DNA from: Helopsaltes ochotensis | Lineage: Eukaryota > Chordata > Aves > Passeriformes > Locustellidae | DNA length: 64,000 nt | Assembly (NCBI GenBank): GCA_013400155.1 | Contig: VXBM01000779.1 | Location: 249,852-313,851, forward strand | Direction: 5' to 3' | Part shown: in pieces, positions 62,591 through 64,000 of the stretch | Layout: every line of letters starts with the position of its first letter | How positions within the stretch are numbered: the stretch's first letter is position 1 | The notes under the pieces: generated by a model | Told to the model about the DNA's origin: nothing | The model's database searches: none | The model's input: only the letters and a program-made list of their open reading frames with translations | Position numbers and translations under genes: made by a program

Positions 62591-64000
62591 CAATGGTTTG
62601 CATTTCCTTGGCAGGGGGCAGGTGAGTGGGAAGCCCTGGTCTGCCTCCAGAGGGTTTCAGTGTGAGCCCATCCTGGGGGCCCTGGAGCCATCACCAGCCA
62701 TGGATCCATCCTGCGTGGGACAGGCATCTCTCGGGTACCCTGGTGTGCTCCTGGGAGCACCCACTGCACGTGTAGATGGAACCTTGGTGCCACCAGAAAA
62801 GCAGTTCTGCAATTCTTTGAGTTGTATTGTCCAAGCTCCTTGGAAAGGCGATGTGGGCAACTATCTCCCACAGTTTCCTGTCTCCCTCTTTTCTCCTTCC
62901 TCATCCCCAGCCTTAACACCTGACTGGTGAGCTTGTTCTACTGTTCAACAACCTTTTCAGTGGAAAAAAAAAAATCCATAATATCCAATCCAGTCCTGAT
63001 TCCCTGACACACTATAGAGCAAGAACGTCCTGTCCATCAGAGATGGAATCAGGCTCTCCTCTGACTGCCAGCCTCTGATCCTTGAGCCAGGAGAAAAGCA
63101 GATCTGAACATCCATGAGTGGATATCGGATGGGCATCCTTGAGATGATGCCAAGCAGAAATTGCACAGAGCAGGATTCACATGGTTGTGCTTCAGCATGA
63201 ATAGCAGCTCCCACATAATTTTTTAGACAAGCAGCCAATGAATCCTGACTTTATAAACAATTAATATATGAAGAAGTCTCAAGGACTCCGATGCAAACCC
63301 TGAAATCCTCACCCCAGCAGCACTTGTCTCTTCTCCCAGCAGGTAGGGGCTCCTGCTTAGAGCTCCCCATTAATTCAGGTCTCTGGCCTGGGTCCTGTGG
63401 CTGCTGCTCACATCTTTCTCTCTAACACCACGCAATCAAACACAGGCCTCTGAAGTTCTTTAATGCTTTATATGGGCTCATTTCTGCAAGTTACCGAACA
63501 ATCAGGGCAGAGTGCACAGCACTTTGCAGTTCTGAGGCAAAGATGAGGTTCCCTAAGGAATAAATTTGATTCTGTCCAGAGGCCTAGAACTGGAGTCATT
63601 TCACCCTCAAAGTCCCAACTAAGCGCTATTTTGGAGACATTAGTGATATTAAGGGCAGATATTTCTCAGTTTTTAAGGATGAAGTGGCAGAGCATTGCAG
63701 CACCTTGTTAGACAGAGATACAGCCCTGCTCAGATGGCAGCCAAGGCCAAATGACCCCTCTGAAAGCAGAGACCTGATCCTTCACACCTGGGCAGTCATC
63801 CTGGCCTTGCCCTACCTTTCTGGGCTTTACCAACACAGCCAAAATGTGCAGGGGCGCATCCAGGCTCCAGCTGCAAGCCGGAACATTTGTACCTCACAGA
63901 AAATAGGAGGGGGAAAAAATATCCCAGGTCAGGTAAAGCCAAGGAAAAAAATGTGGTCCTTGATCCAAATCTCAGGATGGATTGGGAGCATCAGCCAGAT
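62591..64000. other. Unique non-coding sequence at the right edge
   Basis: No gene, transposon or strong simple repeat is recognised, apart from a short A run near 62,964-62,974. Open frames near 62,550-62,920 overlap on both strands and look accidental. Confidence 0.45.

Noticed and set aside
1..64000. Prokaryote-type features (operons, ribosome binding sites, CRISPR, IS elements)
   Set aside because: Composition, CR1 and LTR content show vertebrate nuclear DNA, and no such structures were seen.

Overview
The window looks like vertebrate nuclear DNA from a bird, most likely a songbird. I see no convincing protein-coding exon, tRNA, rRNA or CRISPR array. The avian call rests on eight or nine short CR1 LINE fragments. 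Most carry the typical bird CR1 3' end (a 'GGTCCCTTCCAACC'-like motif followed by degenerate ATTCTRTG units). Three solo-LTR-like endogenous retrovirus remnants and overall low repeat content fit the same picture. The songbird assignment is inference, because no species marker was searched.

Layout. Positions 1-4,100 are AT-rich non-coding DNA with minor simple repeats. An 88-bp segment occurs twice, at 4,102-4,189 and 5,368-5,455, at about 90% identity. From 5.5 to 11.4 kb is unique sequence with a stop-free 225-codon stretch and a strong hairpin. The first CR1 lies at 11.4 kb. Positions 11.6-21.4 kb contain an AT-rich block, a GC-richer block (16.8-17.5 kb), and a stretch at 19.6-20.9 kb dense in homeodomain-type TAATTA/TAATTG cores that reads like a conserved non-coding element. 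Between 21.4 and 27.1 kb sit four CR1-type pieces. Two of them (21.4 and 26.95 kb) lie in opposite orientations and also share about 120-130 bp of sequence beyond the CR1 3' end. Enhancer-like AT-rich blocks lie between these pieces. A 72-nt A tract is at 28.8 kb, and further CR1s are at 33.6 and 37.4 kb. Two diverged LTRs of the same family, in the same orientation, lie at 40.2 and 46.3 kb. An assembly gap of 165 N abuts an (AAAAT)n microsatellite at 42.3-42.5 kb. The remainder holds an A/C-rich simple repeat (49.7 kb), a third LTR on the minus strand (53.4 kb) beside a 64-bp tandem duplication, a large AT-rich enhancer-like block (55.5-56.2 kb), a CR1 that has lost its 3' end (58.9 kb), and a CpG-retaining block at 62.0-62.6 kb.

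Interpretation. The region resembles a gene desert or large intron with several candidate regulatory elements, as is common around developmental transcription-factor genes. I cannot name the neighbouring gene. I did not find a new biological system. The most unusual observations are the paired CR1 tails with shared 3' flank, the duplicated 88-bp island, and the dense candidate regulatory blocks. All motif and homology statements were made by eye; conservation was not measured.
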